A stretch of 64,000 nt of DNA from Streptococcaceae bacterium AF77-01CM03A (GTDB taxonomy: Bacteria; Bacillota; Bacilli; Lactobacillales; Streptococcaceae), in contig JAQDDS010000001.1 of assembly GCA_027665725.1 (NCBI GenBank), forward strand, positions 434,001-498,000, given 5' to 3'. Below, in pieces: positions 1 through 11,170 of the stretch. The notes beneath the pieces are model-generated. The model was given only the letters and a program-made list of their open reading frames with translations. It had not been told where the DNA came from and made no database searches. Within the stretch, counting starts at the first letter, position 1. Each line of letters begins with the position of its first letter. The position numbers and the translations under genes are program-made.

Positions 1-40
1 CTCTCACTTACTTCGATGATTAATAAGGAAATTAAAATAA

Positions 41-1516
41 ATGATGAATCAGGCTGTTAATAGAGCGTTTTATCAAGGGATAGGTGCATATGTCAATTGT
101 TTAAACAACTTGAGAATTCAAGACTTACAAATTGCTATGAAAATGATTGAGGATGAAGCTCGACATGTAATTTTAAACAAGGACAATTCCTCTAAAATCT
201 TAAACTATGCTAGAGATAAAATTGAAGACGTTATTCTAAAGAATCGTGGAGGTGAATACGGTGGTCACGGTTTTATTGCTGAATTTGCAGAAGCAGGAAT
301 TGTAAATGCGAGAAGAGCTTTTGAAGGATTAAATCCTATTGTAAAAGTATTGAATGATAATGGACCAGCCGATTTATTAATTGGTAGAAATACCATTCAA
401 ATGAAGTTTTATAATAACTTACGTGATGAACTAGCTCAATCATTTCATTACAGTGCAAAAATGAAAATGATGTTTCCAAAAGATCACGTTCTAGTATTTG
501 AAAAAATAATGGCTGGCGCCAAAGAAGTTGAATTTAATGGTAAAAGATTGTCTGTTAAACAAATTACGGATATACGACAAATAATCAATAATATTACCGA
601 AAGCAAGGGACTTACTTCATATAAATCTTGGATGAAATCATCTGTTCTAAATTATGATGATGCTCAAAGAAATTCAATAAAATCCATTTTAGATTCCGAG
701 GAGAAGAATATTTGTAAAACTGTCAGACTAAAACAACAAGAGTTAAATAGAAAACGGTTAGTAGCACAAAAAAATTCATTACCAAGAATAAAAGAAGCTA
801 ACAAGATTGCTAGAAACGCAGCTGTTTTACAGGGTGGTTTAGCTTTGATGCTCAGTGTGTATGGAAAATACAAAGAAGGAAAAAATATTTTTGAATTTGA
901 TCAATCAGATTGGTTAGACTGTGGACTGGAAACAGTTGAGGGTGCGGTAAAAGGAGCTATATCAGTATATGCGATTTATGGTCTCACTAATGTTTTTAAA
1001 ATGAGTGCTCCTAATGCAAGTGCGTTTGTAACAGCAAGTTACGGCATGGTAGATATTATTACTAAACTTAGAACAAATGAGATTACTGAGGATGAATTTA
1101 TAAATTTTATAACTATCAATACATTGGATACAACATTAGCGACAATTGGTTCATGTGTTGGTCAAACACTTATTCCTGTCCCTGTCTTAGGAGCAGTAGT
1201 AGGTTCAATTGCTACTTCAATAATTTGGGAAATAGGTAAAGGGATTTTAAGTGATAGGGAACAGGAATTAATTCAAAATTACAGGGAAAACTTAGATAAC
1301 CATATCAAAAACTTAGATGATAAATACAAGATTATTTTTAATGATATTATAGATGAGTATCATAAACTAGGACGATTACAGGATTACTCATTTGATTTAT
1401 CAGTCAATACCCGTCTCCGATTTGAGTATTCAATTGAATTAGCTGAAAACTTAGAAATCTCTGATAATCAAATTTTGCATAATTTAGATGAAATTGACAA
1501 CTTTTTTCTAAATTAG
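41..1516 (+). CDS. Unrecognised protein with a nuclease-like N-terminal motif and a glycine-rich hydrophobic region
   Basis: I do not recognise this 491-residue protein. Residues 74-125 contain E81/E84, then D111 and Q120-M-K122. The spacing E...D-x8-Q-x-K is the one seen in PD-(D/E)xK nuclease-like folds, so a DNA-acting domain is possible but unproven. Residues 215-260 are highly charged. Residues 295-345 and 360-405 are rich in Gly, Ala and hydrophobic residues (VPVLGAVVGSIATSI) and resemble glycine-zipper or membrane-inserting hairpins. The tail is acidic. The start is the first of two adjacent ATGs, with AAGGAA at 25-30 as ribosome binding site. A reading frame entering from the left edge stops at 23, so an upstream partner gene may exist outside the window. 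AT-rich wording and lack of recognised housekeeping function suggest an accessory gene (inference). Confidence 0.6.
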   Translation: MMNQAVNRAFYQGIGAYVNCLNNLRIQDLQIAMKMIEDEARHVILNKDNSSKILNYARDKIEDVILKNRGGEYGGHGFIAEFAEAGIVNARRAFEGLNPIVKVLNDNGPADLLIGRNTIQMKFYNNLRDELAQSFHYSAKMKMMFPKDHVLVFEKIMAGAKEVEFNGKRLSVKQITDIRQIINNITESKGLTSYKSWMKSSVLNYDDAQRNSIKSILDSEEKNICKTVRLKQQELNRKRLVAQKNSLPRIKEANKIARNAAVLQGGLALMLSVYGKYKEGKNIFEFDQSDWLDCGLETVEGAVKGAISVYAIYGLTNVFKMSAPNASAFVTASYGMVDIITKLRTNEITEDEFINFITINTLDTTLATIGSCVGQTLIPVPVLGAVVGSIATSIIWEIGKGILSDREQELIQNYRENLDNHIKNLDDKYKIIFNDIIDEYHKLGRLQDYSFDLSVNTRLRFEYSIELAENLEISDNQILHNLDEIDNFFLN

Positions 1517-1600
1517 AAAACATCTCAATAATAGTTAAAATCTATAAAGGCATATAAAAATTTAGATAGAATGTTATAAAGTCACTAGTAAAGGGATATT

Positions 1601-1654
1601 TACGAACGTTAACAAACATTACGACTGATAAAAATCTTGTTTTATGATATAATG
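1601..1654 (+). promoter_or_regulatory. fhs promoter with possible PurR box
   Basis: TATAAT at 1648-1653 is preceded by TGA, giving an extended -10 typical of streptococci. Upstream, ATTTACGAACGTT at 1598-1610 matches 11 of 13 positions of the PurBox consensus AWWWCCGAACWWT. fhs makes a one-carbon donor for purine synthesis, so PurR control is plausible. The second half-site expected for a tandem PurBox is not clear. Confidence 0.4.
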
Positions 1655-1686
1655 AATTAACACATTAGAGGCTAGAGGAGTTTTTT

Positions 1687-3357
1687 ATGAAAACAGATAT
1701 TGAAATTGCACAGAGTATTGAGTTAAAACCGATCGTTGATGTTGTTGAGAAACTTGGTATTTCATACGATGATTTGGAGTTATATGGAAAGTACAAGGCT
1801 AAACTAAGCTTTGATAAGATTCGTGAAGTTGAGGCAAACCCAGTTGGTAAGTTGATTCTTGTTACAGCTATCAACCCAACGCCAGCAGGTGAAGGAAAAT
1901 CAACCATTACCATTGGTCTTGCTGATGCTTTGAACAAGATTGGCAAGAAAACTATGATTGCCATCCGCGAACCTTCACTTGGCCCTGTTATGGGTATTAA
2001 AGGTGGAGCTGCTGGGGGTGGTTATGCTCAAGTACTACCAATGGAAGATATCAACCTTCACTTTACAGGTGATATGCACGCTATCACAACTGCAAACAAT
2101 GCTCTCTCTGCCTTGATTGACAATCACTTACACCAAGGAAATGAGCTAGGAATTGATCAACGTCGTATTCTCTGGAAACGTGTTGTTGACTTGAATGACC
2201 GTGCTCTTCGTCACGTAACTGTTGGTCTTGGTGGTCCACTTAATGGTATTCCACGTGAAGATGGTTTTGATATCACTGTTGCTTCAGAGATCATGGCTAT
2301 CCTTTGCTTGGCAACTGATATTGAAGATTTGAAACGTCGTTTGGCTAATATCGTCATCGGCTACCGTTATGATCGCACACCAGTTTCAGTTGGTGATTTA
2401 CAGGTTGAGGGTGCCTTGGCATTGATTTTGAAAGATGCTATTAAACCCAACTTGGTTCAAACAATCTATGGTACACCTGCATTCGTACACGGTGGCCCAT
2501 TTGCCAATATTGCTCACGGATGTAACTCTGTATTGGCAACAAAAACAGCTCTTCGCTTAGCTGATTATACTGTAACAGAAGCTGGTTTTGGTGCAGACCT
2601 TGGTGCAGAGAAGTTCCTGGATATCAAGACTCCAAACTTGCCAACATCTCCAAGTGCAGTAGTCATTGTAGCGACTCTTCGTGCCCTTAAAATGAATGGT
2701 GGAGTTGCTAAAGATGCTCTGACAGAGGAAAATGTAGAAGCAGTACGTGCTGGATTTGCAAACTTGAAACGCCATGTTGAGAATATCCGTAAGTTCGGTA
2801 TTCCAGCAGTTGTTGCTATCAATGAATTTGTTTCCGATACAGAAGCTGAAATCGCAGCCTTGAAAGAACTCTGTGCCTCTATTGATGTGCCGGTTGAATT
2901 AGCAAGTGTTTGGGCTAATGGTGCAGAAGGTGGAGTAGCGCTTGCTGAAACTGTTGTCAAAACGATTGCTGAAACTCCTGCAAACTATACTAGATTGTAT
3001 GACAATGAACTCTCTGTTCAAGAAAAGATTGAAAAAATTGTGACTGAAATCTATCGTGGTAGCAAAGTCAACTTTGAGAAGAAGGCCCAAACTCAAATTG
3101 CTCAAATTGTTCAAAATGGTTGGGACAAATTACCGATCTGTATGGCGAAAACTCAATACAGTTTCTCAGATAATCCAAATGCTCTTGGTGCACCTGAAAA
3201 CTTTGAAATTACTATTCGTGAATTGGTACCAAAACTGGGTGCAGGCTTTATCGTCGCTCTTACTGGTGATGTCATGACCATGCCTGGACTTCCAAAACGA
3301 CCTGCCGCTCTCAATATGGATGTTGAAAGTGATGGAACTGTTCTTGGATTATTCTAA
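1687..3357 (+). CDS. fhs: Formate-tetrahydrofolate ligase
   Basis: This 556-residue cytosolic enzyme makes 10-formyl-tetrahydrofolate from formate, THF and ATP, feeding purine synthesis and formyl-Met-tRNA. The nucleotide-binding loop [10 protein letters not shown] lies at residues 64-73, followed by [20 protein letters not shown], which is characteristic of the family. The length is the usual 556-560 residues and the frame is intact. It stands alone between its own promoter and a strong terminator at 3367-3400. The start ATG at 1687 follows GAGGAG at 1675-1680. The codon wording is that of a well-expressed core gene, unlike the gene to its left. Confidence 0.98.
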   Translation: MKTDIEIAQSIELKPIVDVVEKLGISYDDLELYGKYKAKLSFDKIREVEANPVGKLILVTAINPTPAGEGKSTITIGLADALNKIGKKTMIAIREPSLGPVMGIKGGAAGGGYAQVLPMEDINLHFTGDMHAITTANNALSALIDNHLHQGNELGIDQRRILWKRVVDLNDRALRHVTVGLGGPLNGIPREDGFDITVASEIMAILCLATDIEDLKRRLANIVIGYRYDRTPVSVGDLQVEGALALILKDAIKPNLVQTIYGTPAFVHGGPFANIAHGCNSVLATKTALRLADYTVTEAGFGADLGAEKFLDIKTPNLPTSPSAVVIVATLRALKMNGGVAKDALTEENVEAVRAGFANLKRHVENIRKFGIPAVVAINEFVSDTEAEIAALKELCASIDVPVELASVWANGAEGGVALAETVVKTIAETPANYTRLYDNELSVQEKIEKIVTEIYRGSKVNFEKKAQTQIAQIVQNGWDKLPICMAKTQYSFSDNPNALGAPENFEITIRELVPKLGAGFIVALTGDVMTMPGLPKRPAALNMDVESDGTVLGLF

Positions 3358-3366
3358 TTGAACAAC

Positions 3367-3400
3367 AAAAGACAACCTCTTTGATAAGGTTGTCTTTTTT
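3367..3400 (+). terminator. Intrinsic terminator of fhs
   Basis: AAAGACAACCT and AGGTTGTCTTT form a stem around CTTTGATA and are followed by a run of six T. Confidence 0.9.
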
Positions 3401-3403
3401 ACT

Positions 3404-3435
3404 AGAAAAAACTCCTAGAAACCTTCTAGGAGTTT
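3404..3435 (-). terminator. Intrinsic terminator of lysS
   Basis: AAACTCCTAGAA and TTCTAGGAGTTT form a 12-bp stem. The T run for minus-strand transcripts lies at 3404-3409, just after the lysS stop. The plus strand also carries TTTTG, so the hairpin may work both ways. Confidence 0.85.
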
Positions 3436-3440
3436 TGTTG

Positions 3441-4940
<1,500 letters not shown>

Positions 4941-5035
4941 CTAATTTTAATCGAATTTTGAAATAATAAATTAATTTTTCACGATACTCCCATTTTATCA
5001 TAAATAGTCAAGAAATTCACGGATATTCTATAAAA

Positions 5036-5069
5036 ACTAAAAAGAACTTGATGCTATCCATCAAGTTCT
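5036..5069 (-). terminator. Terminator overlapping the phosphatase stop codon
   Basis: AGAACTTGATG (5043-5053) pairs with CATCAAGTTCT (5059-5069). On the minus strand the stem is followed by TTTTAGTTTTT. It ends the 7018-to-5068 operon. Confidence 0.8.
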
Positions 5070-5694
5070 ATAATTTTCTTTGATAAGAAGTATCGTTCCA
5101 TGTCTTTAGAGTGAATGTTTCAAAGTCATCAGTTTCTATAATTGTAAGACTTGCATTAGCCAATCCTCCGTCTTTACGAAGCAGAGCTTCCTGATAGCCT
5201 AAAAGCGTTCGAAGACTAGCGGTAAGGTTCGCTCCATGACCGACTAGTAATAGGTGTTTTGCCTTAGAGTTTTTTAAGGACTTGATAAATTGAATGGTGC
5301 GCTGAGTTGTAGTGTACAGTGATTCAGCTTCAAACATACTAGTATCAAACTTGGCTAAGTTTGTTTTAAAGGCTTGAATTTGCTGAGGGTAGATTGCATT
5401 TAAGGTAGCAATTTTTAGACCTTCAAGCTTACCGAGGTGCCATTCTCTGAGTTCGGGAACACTTTCTAAAGGACATGGATTTGTCAGTTGGCTTTGGATA
5501 ATTTCAGCTGATTTTACCGCTCTCGGTAAATCACTCGAATAGATCTTGTCAAAAGGAATATCTTTAAGATACTGGCCTAGGTCTTTTAAAGTTTCAATAG
5601 ATTCAGGGAGAAGAGGGGAATCTCCACCAGCGCCTTGAAAGCGACCTTCTAGATTCCAGACTGTTCGACCGTGACGGACAAAGTAAAGTTTCAT
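5068..5694 (-). CDS. Histidine phosphatase (phosphoglycerate mutase-like) family protein
   Basis: The protein has 208 residues. The N-terminal RHGRT motif (R7-H8-G9) supplies the phospho-accepting histidine of branch-1 histidine phosphatases, the second arginine region is SSDLPRAVKSAEII, and the late catalytic histidine is in LLVGHGANL. Such proteins are often annotated as GpmB or CobC-like; the substrate cannot be told from sequence. Its start overlaps the stop of ybaK, so translation is probably coupled, and it is last of a three-gene minus-strand operon with ybaK and a DUF368 protein. An acid phosphatase acting on a small phosphorylated metabolite is the safest reading. Confidence 0.85.
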   Translation of the reverse strand: MKLYFVRHGRTVWNLEGRFQGAGGDSPLLPESIETLKDLGQYLKDIPFDKIYSSDLPRAVKSAEIIQSQLTNPCPLESVPELREWHLGKLEGLKIATLNAIYPQQIQAFKTNLAKFDTSMFEAESLYTTTQRTIQFIKSLKNSKAKHLLLVGHGANLTASLRTLLGYQEALLRKDGGLANASLTIIETDDFETFTLKTWNDTSYQRKL

Positions 5695-6176
5695 CAGTTT
5701 ATCTCCTCTAAGATATCTACAAAGCTGGCTTTTACAAAGTTTGCCAGATCTTGTGGCGCAATGATGATACTGTGTCCGACTTCTCCAGCAGAAACAATCA
5801 TTTTTTCCAATTCTAAAGCTGTTTCATCAATATAAATAGGGTAGTTGTGTTTTTGACGGATACCGACAGGATTATTAGCTCCATGAATATATCCCGTTGT
5901 TTTTTCTAAATCCTTTTGAGGAATCATGGAAACTTTTTTATTACCAGAAATCTTTGCTAATTTCTTTTCAGAAAGGTGTTCGGTGATGGGAACAATTCCA
6001 ATAACCGGACCAGTCTTGTCACCCAATAATGCTAAGGTCTTAAAGATATGATTTCTATCATAACCAGAAGGAAGTTCTCCCTCTAAAGCGTTGATTTGAA
6101 TACCTTGATGGTCAACACCTGCCTTAGTCAATATTTGCTCTACTAAGGTTTTTTTAACTTTTACTTTTTTAGCCAT
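5694..6176 (-). CDS. ybaK: Cys-tRNA(Pro)/Cys-tRNA(Cys) deacylase YbaK
   Basis: The protein has 160 residues and matches the YbaK/EbsC branch of the INS superfamily, which hydrolyses misacylated Cys-tRNA(Pro). Supporting motifs are KTLALLGDKTGPVIGIVP, KKLAKISGNKKVSMIP and TTGYIHGANNPVGIR, the last being the conserved G-x-x-x-P region around the active-site pocket. The length is normal. It shares single-base overlaps with the genes on both sides, indicating translational coupling in a compact operon. Confidence 0.92.
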   Translation of the reverse strand: MAKKVKVKKTLVEQILTKAGVDHQGIQINALEGELPSGYDRNHIFKTLALLGDKTGPVIGIVPITEHLSEKKLAKISGNKKVSMIPQKDLEKTTGYIHGANNPVGIRQKHNYPIYIDETALELEKMIVSAGEVGHSIIIAPQDLANFVKASFVDILEEIN

Positions 6177-7018
6177 TATTTGTATTTATCCTCCAATTGA
6201 CTCATCCAAATACCTAACCAGATACCAAGAGCAAAAAAGAAGGCAACAATCACATAAGACACAAGAGATAAACCACTGTAGTTAATACTTTCAGCATTAC
6301 CCGCATTTGGAATCAAAATCAAGAGTGTACTTGAAAGAACAATTGCAATGATGAAATGATAAACACGAGAGTGATACACTCGAAGAGCGTAGTCCATCAA
6401 TTTTGAAAAAACGACTAGAGTAGCAGCAGCTCCAATTCCTATTGGAAGGAAGGTCCCAAATAAATCAAAAGTTTTAAATCCAGTTAACATTGGGGTATAA
6501 AGACCTAAAATCAAGAGAAGATTTGAGGGGCTTAATCCAGGAACCAAGATACCTAGAGCAAGCAGAGTACCAGCAAGGATAAAACTTGTGAAACTTGCGC
6601 TGAGTGAACCAACAACAAAGTTTAAAGCGTAAAGACCAATTCCAGAAACAATAAAGGTCACCCAAAACCAGATAAGATCGACTTTGTCTCTTTCTGAATC
6701 TTGAGTAGCTTCTTTTACAAGACTTGGGACTGTACCAATAATGGCACCCGCAAAACTCCATAAAACATAAACCTGATAATGCTCAAGGAGGTACTCAATT
6801 GGATAAGAAAATAACCCTATACCTAGTAACATCCCAATAGCAACAGGTAAGAAATAAAGAATATCTTCTTTTAGGTTTTTGAATGGATGGGCAAGAAATC
6901 GAATCATTCTTTCGTAAATCCCTAAAATAGCTGCCAGAACACCACCAGATATACCAGGTAATATAAATCCTAGGGCAATAACAATTCCTTTAATCATTTT
7001 TGAAATCCAAGATAACAT
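6176..7018 (-). CDS. DUF368 membrane protein (PopT-type undecaprenyl-phosphate translocase family)
   Basis: This 280-residue protein has about eight hydrophobic membrane segments. The signature GFILPGISGGVLAAILGIYERMI near residues 17-40 and its partial internal repeat GILVPGLSPSNLLLILGLYTP are typical of DUF368. Established knowledge: DUF368 (PopT) proteins help return undecaprenyl phosphate across the membrane, recycling the lipid carrier for wall and teichoic acid synthesis. It is first in an operon with ybaK and a histidine phosphatase. The assignment to the family is strong; the activity in this organism is inference. Confidence 0.88.
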   Translation of the reverse strand: MLSWISKMIKGIVIALGFILPGISGGVLAAILGIYERMIRFLAHPFKNLKEDILYFLPVAIGMLLGIGLFSYPIEYLLEHYQVYVLWSFAGAIIGTVPSLVKEATQDSERDKVDLIWFWVTFIVSGIGLYALNFVVGSLSASFTSFILAGTLLALGILVPGLSPSNLLLILGLYTPMLTGFKTFDLFGTFLPIGIGAAATLVVFSKLMDYALRVYHSRVYHFIIAIVLSSTLLILIPNAGNAESINYSGLSLVSYVIVAFFFALGIWLGIWMSQLEDKYK

Positions 7019-7077
7019 AAACTCTCTCCATATTTATTCTCTAAAATTCTCTTCTTGTATTATATCACAAAGTAAGA

Positions 7078-7115
7078 GAAATAAAAAAGCAAGCAGAAGG
7101 AATATCTGCTTGCTG
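7078..7115 (-). terminator. Terminator of the GH25 gene
   Basis: AGCAAGCAGA pairs with TCTGCTTGCT around TATTCCT on the minus strand, followed by TTTTTTAT. It separates the GH25 gene from the DUF368 operon. Confidence 0.85.
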
Positions 7116-7122
7116 ATTGAAA

Positions 7123-7923
7123 TTAAGGTTTTAAGAATAGTTTTCTAAACGTTTCTTCCTTATCTTTTGATAAAGAAATAAGATTTAAGTCTAGATGATG
7201 TTCAAATCCAACCAAGTTTCCTTTTGATGTATATTGATGAAGATCAAAGTCAAGGTCTGTATTTGGTGAATTTTCAAAATAGCCCGAATCTGCGCCATAG
7301 GAAGGAATCCAAATAGCTGAAAACTTATCTGTACTAATGCTATGCTCCTCCATGAAGTAAACACCGATGTAGATACCGATGTTTTTAGCACCTAGAGATT
7401 CTAGTTTAGCACGGAAAGCTTCAACCCCTTTATTCATGTCTGACATGGTTTTTTCTTCGACATCTAACCAATAGTAACTTGGATTGTATGGGGAAGCTGA
7501 ATTGTAGAATGCTTCAGCAGCCTTTTCCATTTCCTCTACACTTTTTCCAGATACATATGCATAGACAGCAACTGGAATATTCCTTTTTTGGAATTCTGTG
7601 ATATGACTTTTATAAGCTTTATCTGTTCCATTCGTATAAGATGCATCGTTCTCAGTAGTGATCTGGTTTCCTCCGTGGACTCGAACAATAGCACCAGAGA
7701 TGTTTTTAGATAAAATATCATAGTTGATCTCTGACGGTCTTTGCCAACCAGAGATATCGATGATAGGCTTATCCAAGTTATGTAGAGCTTGTGTTTCTAT
7801 TTGAACTGGATTTTGTTTGGTTTTTACAGGATGTTCTTCGAATCGTGGACGATTGAGAATCAAGAGTCCTATAAAAGCAGCAAATATAATAACTATAAAA
7901 GCTGGACGAATTTTTTTTCTCAT
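7123..7923 (-). CDS. Membrane-anchored GH25 (lysozyme-like) glycosyl hydrolase
   Basis: The protein has 266 residues. Residues 1-25 form a positively charged start plus one hydrophobic segment (RPAFIVIIFAAFIGLLIL) with no obvious cleavage site, so it is probably an N-terminal membrane anchor with the enzyme outside. The GH25 fold shows the catalytic acidic residues in PIIDISGWQ (D56) and WLDVEEK (D154, E156). GH25 enzymes cut the MurNAc-GlcNAc bond of peptidoglycan. It lacks choline-binding or SH3 repeats, unlike phage lysins, and so looks like a housekeeping wall-remodelling protein. It is monocistronic and divergent from glmU. Confidence 0.88.
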   Translation of the reverse strand: MRKKIRPAFIVIIFAAFIGLLILNRPRFEEHPVKTKQNPVQIETQALHNLDKPIIDISGWQRPSEINYDILSKNISGAIVRVHGGNQITTENDASYTNGTDKAYKSHITEFQKRNIPVAVYAYVSGKSVEEMEKAAEAFYNSASPYNPSYYWLDVEEKTMSDMNKGVEAFRAKLESLGAKNIGIYIGVYFMEEHSISTDKFSAIWIPSYGADSGYFENSPNTDLDFDLHQYTSKGNLVGFEHHLDLNLISLSKDKEETFRKLFLKP

Positions 7924-7996
7924 ACTCCTATAGTTTATCGTAATTTGTGAAAAAAATCAAAAAATTTACTCAAAACGGAGTAGTGACAGTCATTAG

Positions 7997-9460
<1,464 letters not shown>

Positions 9461-9469
9461 GAGCTAACC

Positions 9470-10015
9470 ATGGAATTTGAAGAGAAAACACTCAGCCGTA
9501 GAGAAATCTATAAAGGTCCTATTTTCCAATTGGTACAAGATCAGGTTGAACTTCCTAATGGAAAAGGGACAGCTCAACGTGATTTGATTTTTCATAATGG
9601 TGCAGTATGTGTTCTTGCAGTTACCTCAGATAATAAGATTGTTCTAGTCAAGCAATATCGCAAGGCGATTGAAAAAGTTTCTGTTGAAATTCCTGCAGGA
9701 AAACTAGAAATTGGAGAAAATGTTGATCCTGAAGCGGCAGCCCTTCGCGAATTGGAAGAAGAAGTTGCCTACACTGGAAAACTGACTCTTTTGTATGATT
9801 TCTATTCTGCTATTGGTTTCTGTAATGAGCGATTAAAACTTTATTTAGCAAGTGATTTGACAAAGGTTAAAAATCCACGTCCGCAGGATGAAGATGAAAC
9901 TTTAGAATTACTTGAAGTTAGTCTTGAAGAAGCTAAACAACTGATCCAGTCTGGTGATATCTGTGATGCCAAGACTATCATGGCTATCCAGTACTGGGAA
10001 TTACAAGAAAAATAG
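9470..10015 (+). CDS. nudF: NUDIX hydrolase, ADP-ribose pyrophosphatase type
   Basis: This 181-residue protein carries a complete Nudix box, G-x5-E-x7-REL-x-EE, in [23 protein letters not shown], preceded by [18 protein letters not shown] as in ADP-ribose pyrophosphatases of the NudF/YqkG group. It probably hydrolyses ADP-ribose or related nucleoside diphosphate sugars. Its start lies nine bases after the glmU stop and AGGAG overlaps the stop codon, so it is co-transcribed and probably coupled. The precise substrate is inferred from family. Confidence 0.9.
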   Translation: MEFEEKTLSRREIYKGPIFQLVQDQVELPNGKGTAQRDLIFHNGAVCVLAVTSDNKIVLVKQYRKAIEKVSVEIPAGKLEIGENVDPEAAALRELEEEVAYTGKLTLLYDFYSAIGFCNERLKLYLASDLTKVKNPRPQDEDETLELLEVSLEEAKQLIQSGDICDAKTIMAIQYWELQEK

Positions 10016-10026
10016 GGGAGGAACCT

Positions 10027-10338
10027 ATGGGAAAACCTTTATTAACAGACGAAATAATCGAGCGTGCAAATCGTGGTGAAGATATCTCTGGTCCTACTTT
10101 AGTAGATGATCAAGAAACAAAGATATTATCTACTTCATCTCAACATTATAGAGCTTCACGTTCAAGTGACCATGGTTTTAGTCAAGATACCCTAACGATT
10201 GAGGTTGAACCACAAATCCATAAAAGTCGTCGAATTGAAAATACTAAGAGAAATGTTTTTAACTCAAAACTGAATAAGATTCTATTTGCTGTTATTCTTC
10301 TCTTGATTTTGCTAGTTTTAGCAATGAGATTTATTTAA
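10027..10338 (+). CDS. macP: MacP-like membrane-anchored activator of PBP2a
   Basis: This 103-residue protein has a charged cytoplasmic N-terminal part and one C-terminal membrane segment ([19 protein letters not shown], about 82-102). In pneumococci the gene after glmU and a Nudix gene encodes MacP, a substrate of the Ser/Thr kinase StkP that activates the wall synthase PBP2a. T31 in DDQETKIL corresponds to the reported phospho-threonine (T32 in the pneumococcal numbering as I recall it). The identification rests on position, size, topology and this motif. The GGGGAGG ribosome site overlaps the end of nudF. Confidence 0.78.
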   Translation: MGKPLLTDEIIERANRGEDISGPTLVDDQETKILSTSSQHYRASRSSDHGFSQDTLTIEVEPQIHKSRRIENTKRNVFNSKLNKILFAVILLLILLVLAMRFI

Positions 10339-10348
10339 GGGGAATGTC

Positions 10349-11044
10349 ATGAAAATTGGAATTATAGCAGCTATGCCAGAAGAACTAGTTTATCTGATTC
10401 AACATTTAGAAAACGCTCAAGAAGAGACGGTATTAGGAAATAAGTATCATACGGGTAAAATTGGTTCAGTCGAGCTTGTCTTGGTCGAGAGTGGAATTGG
10501 TAAAGTCATGTCTGCTATGAGTGTAGCAATCTTAGCTAACCACTTTAAAGTAGATGCTGTCATCAACACTGGTTCAGCTGGTGCTTTAGCAGAAAGAATC
10601 GAAGTTGGAGATGTAGTGATTGCTGATAAGCTAGCTTATCATGATGTTGATGTGACTGCTTTTGGGTATGAATACGGTCAGATGGCCCAACAACCACTCT
10701 ACTTTGAATCTGACAAGAAGTTTGTCAGTTTAATTCAAGAGAGTTTGTCTAAACTTAACCAAAAATGGCATTTAGGTTTGATTGCGACAGGTGATAGTTT
10801 TATTGCGGGTGAAGATAAGATTAAAGCTATAAAAGAACATTTTCCTCAGGTGCTTGCTGTGGAGATGGAAGGAGCGGCTATCGCTCAAGCAGCTCACGCG
10901 CTTAATCTACCTTTCTTAGTTGTTCGTGCCATGAGTGATAATGCTAACCACGAAGCTTCTATTTCATTTGATGAGTTTATCGTAGAAGCAGGACGCAGAT
11001 CGGCTCAAGCCTTGTTGACACTTTTACAATCTATTCATGAATAA
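10349..11044 (+). CDS. mtnN: 5'-methylthioadenosine / S-adenosylhomocysteine nucleosidase
   Basis: This 231-residue enzyme of the PNP/UDP phosphorylase family cleaves SAH and MTA, recycling products of methylation; in bacteria with LuxS it supplies the substrate for AI-2. Family motifs are MKIGIIAAMPEEL at the N-terminus, NTGSAGAL, VAVEMEGAAIAQ (the ribose-binding Met-Glu) and RAMSDNAN, with the catalytic Asp in SDNA. The length is standard. It is last in the glmU operon, before a clear terminator. Confidence 0.97.
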   Translation: MKIGIIAAMPEELVYLIQHLENAQEETVLGNKYHTGKIGSVELVLVESGIGKVMSAMSVAILANHFKVDAVINTGSAGALAERIEVGDVVIADKLAYHDVDVTAFGYEYGQMAQQPLYFESDKKFVSLIQESLSKLNQKWHLGLIATGDSFIAGEDKIKAIKEHFPQVLAVEMEGAAIAQAAHALNLPFLVVRAMSDNANHEASISFDEFIVEAGRRSAQALLTLLQSIHE

Positions 11045-11049
11045 AATCA

Positions 11050-11076
11050 AAAGAACACTTGTTAGTGTTCTTTTTT
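11050..11076 (+). terminator. Terminator of the glmU-mtnN operon
   Basis: AAGAACACT and AGTGTTCTT form a stem around TGTT, followed by six T. Confidence 0.88.
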
Positions 11077-11123
11077 AGGAAAAAAGGAAGTCTGTCTCTG
11101 ATAGAGTTATTTTCAGTCTTTTT

Positions 11124-11132
11124 TGATATAAT
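11124..11132 (+). promoter_or_regulatory. pcrA promoter (extended -10)
   Basis: TGA-TATAAT lies about 39 bases before the pcrA start; the -35 region is poor. Confidence 0.6.
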
Positions 11133-11170
11133 AGAAACATTGATTTGAAGAATAGGAATAGGAAGAGAAA

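Noticed and set aside
2565..2960. 131-residue minus-strand open frame inside fhs
   Set aside because: Antisense shadow of a highly conserved enzyme; no ribosome site or family match.
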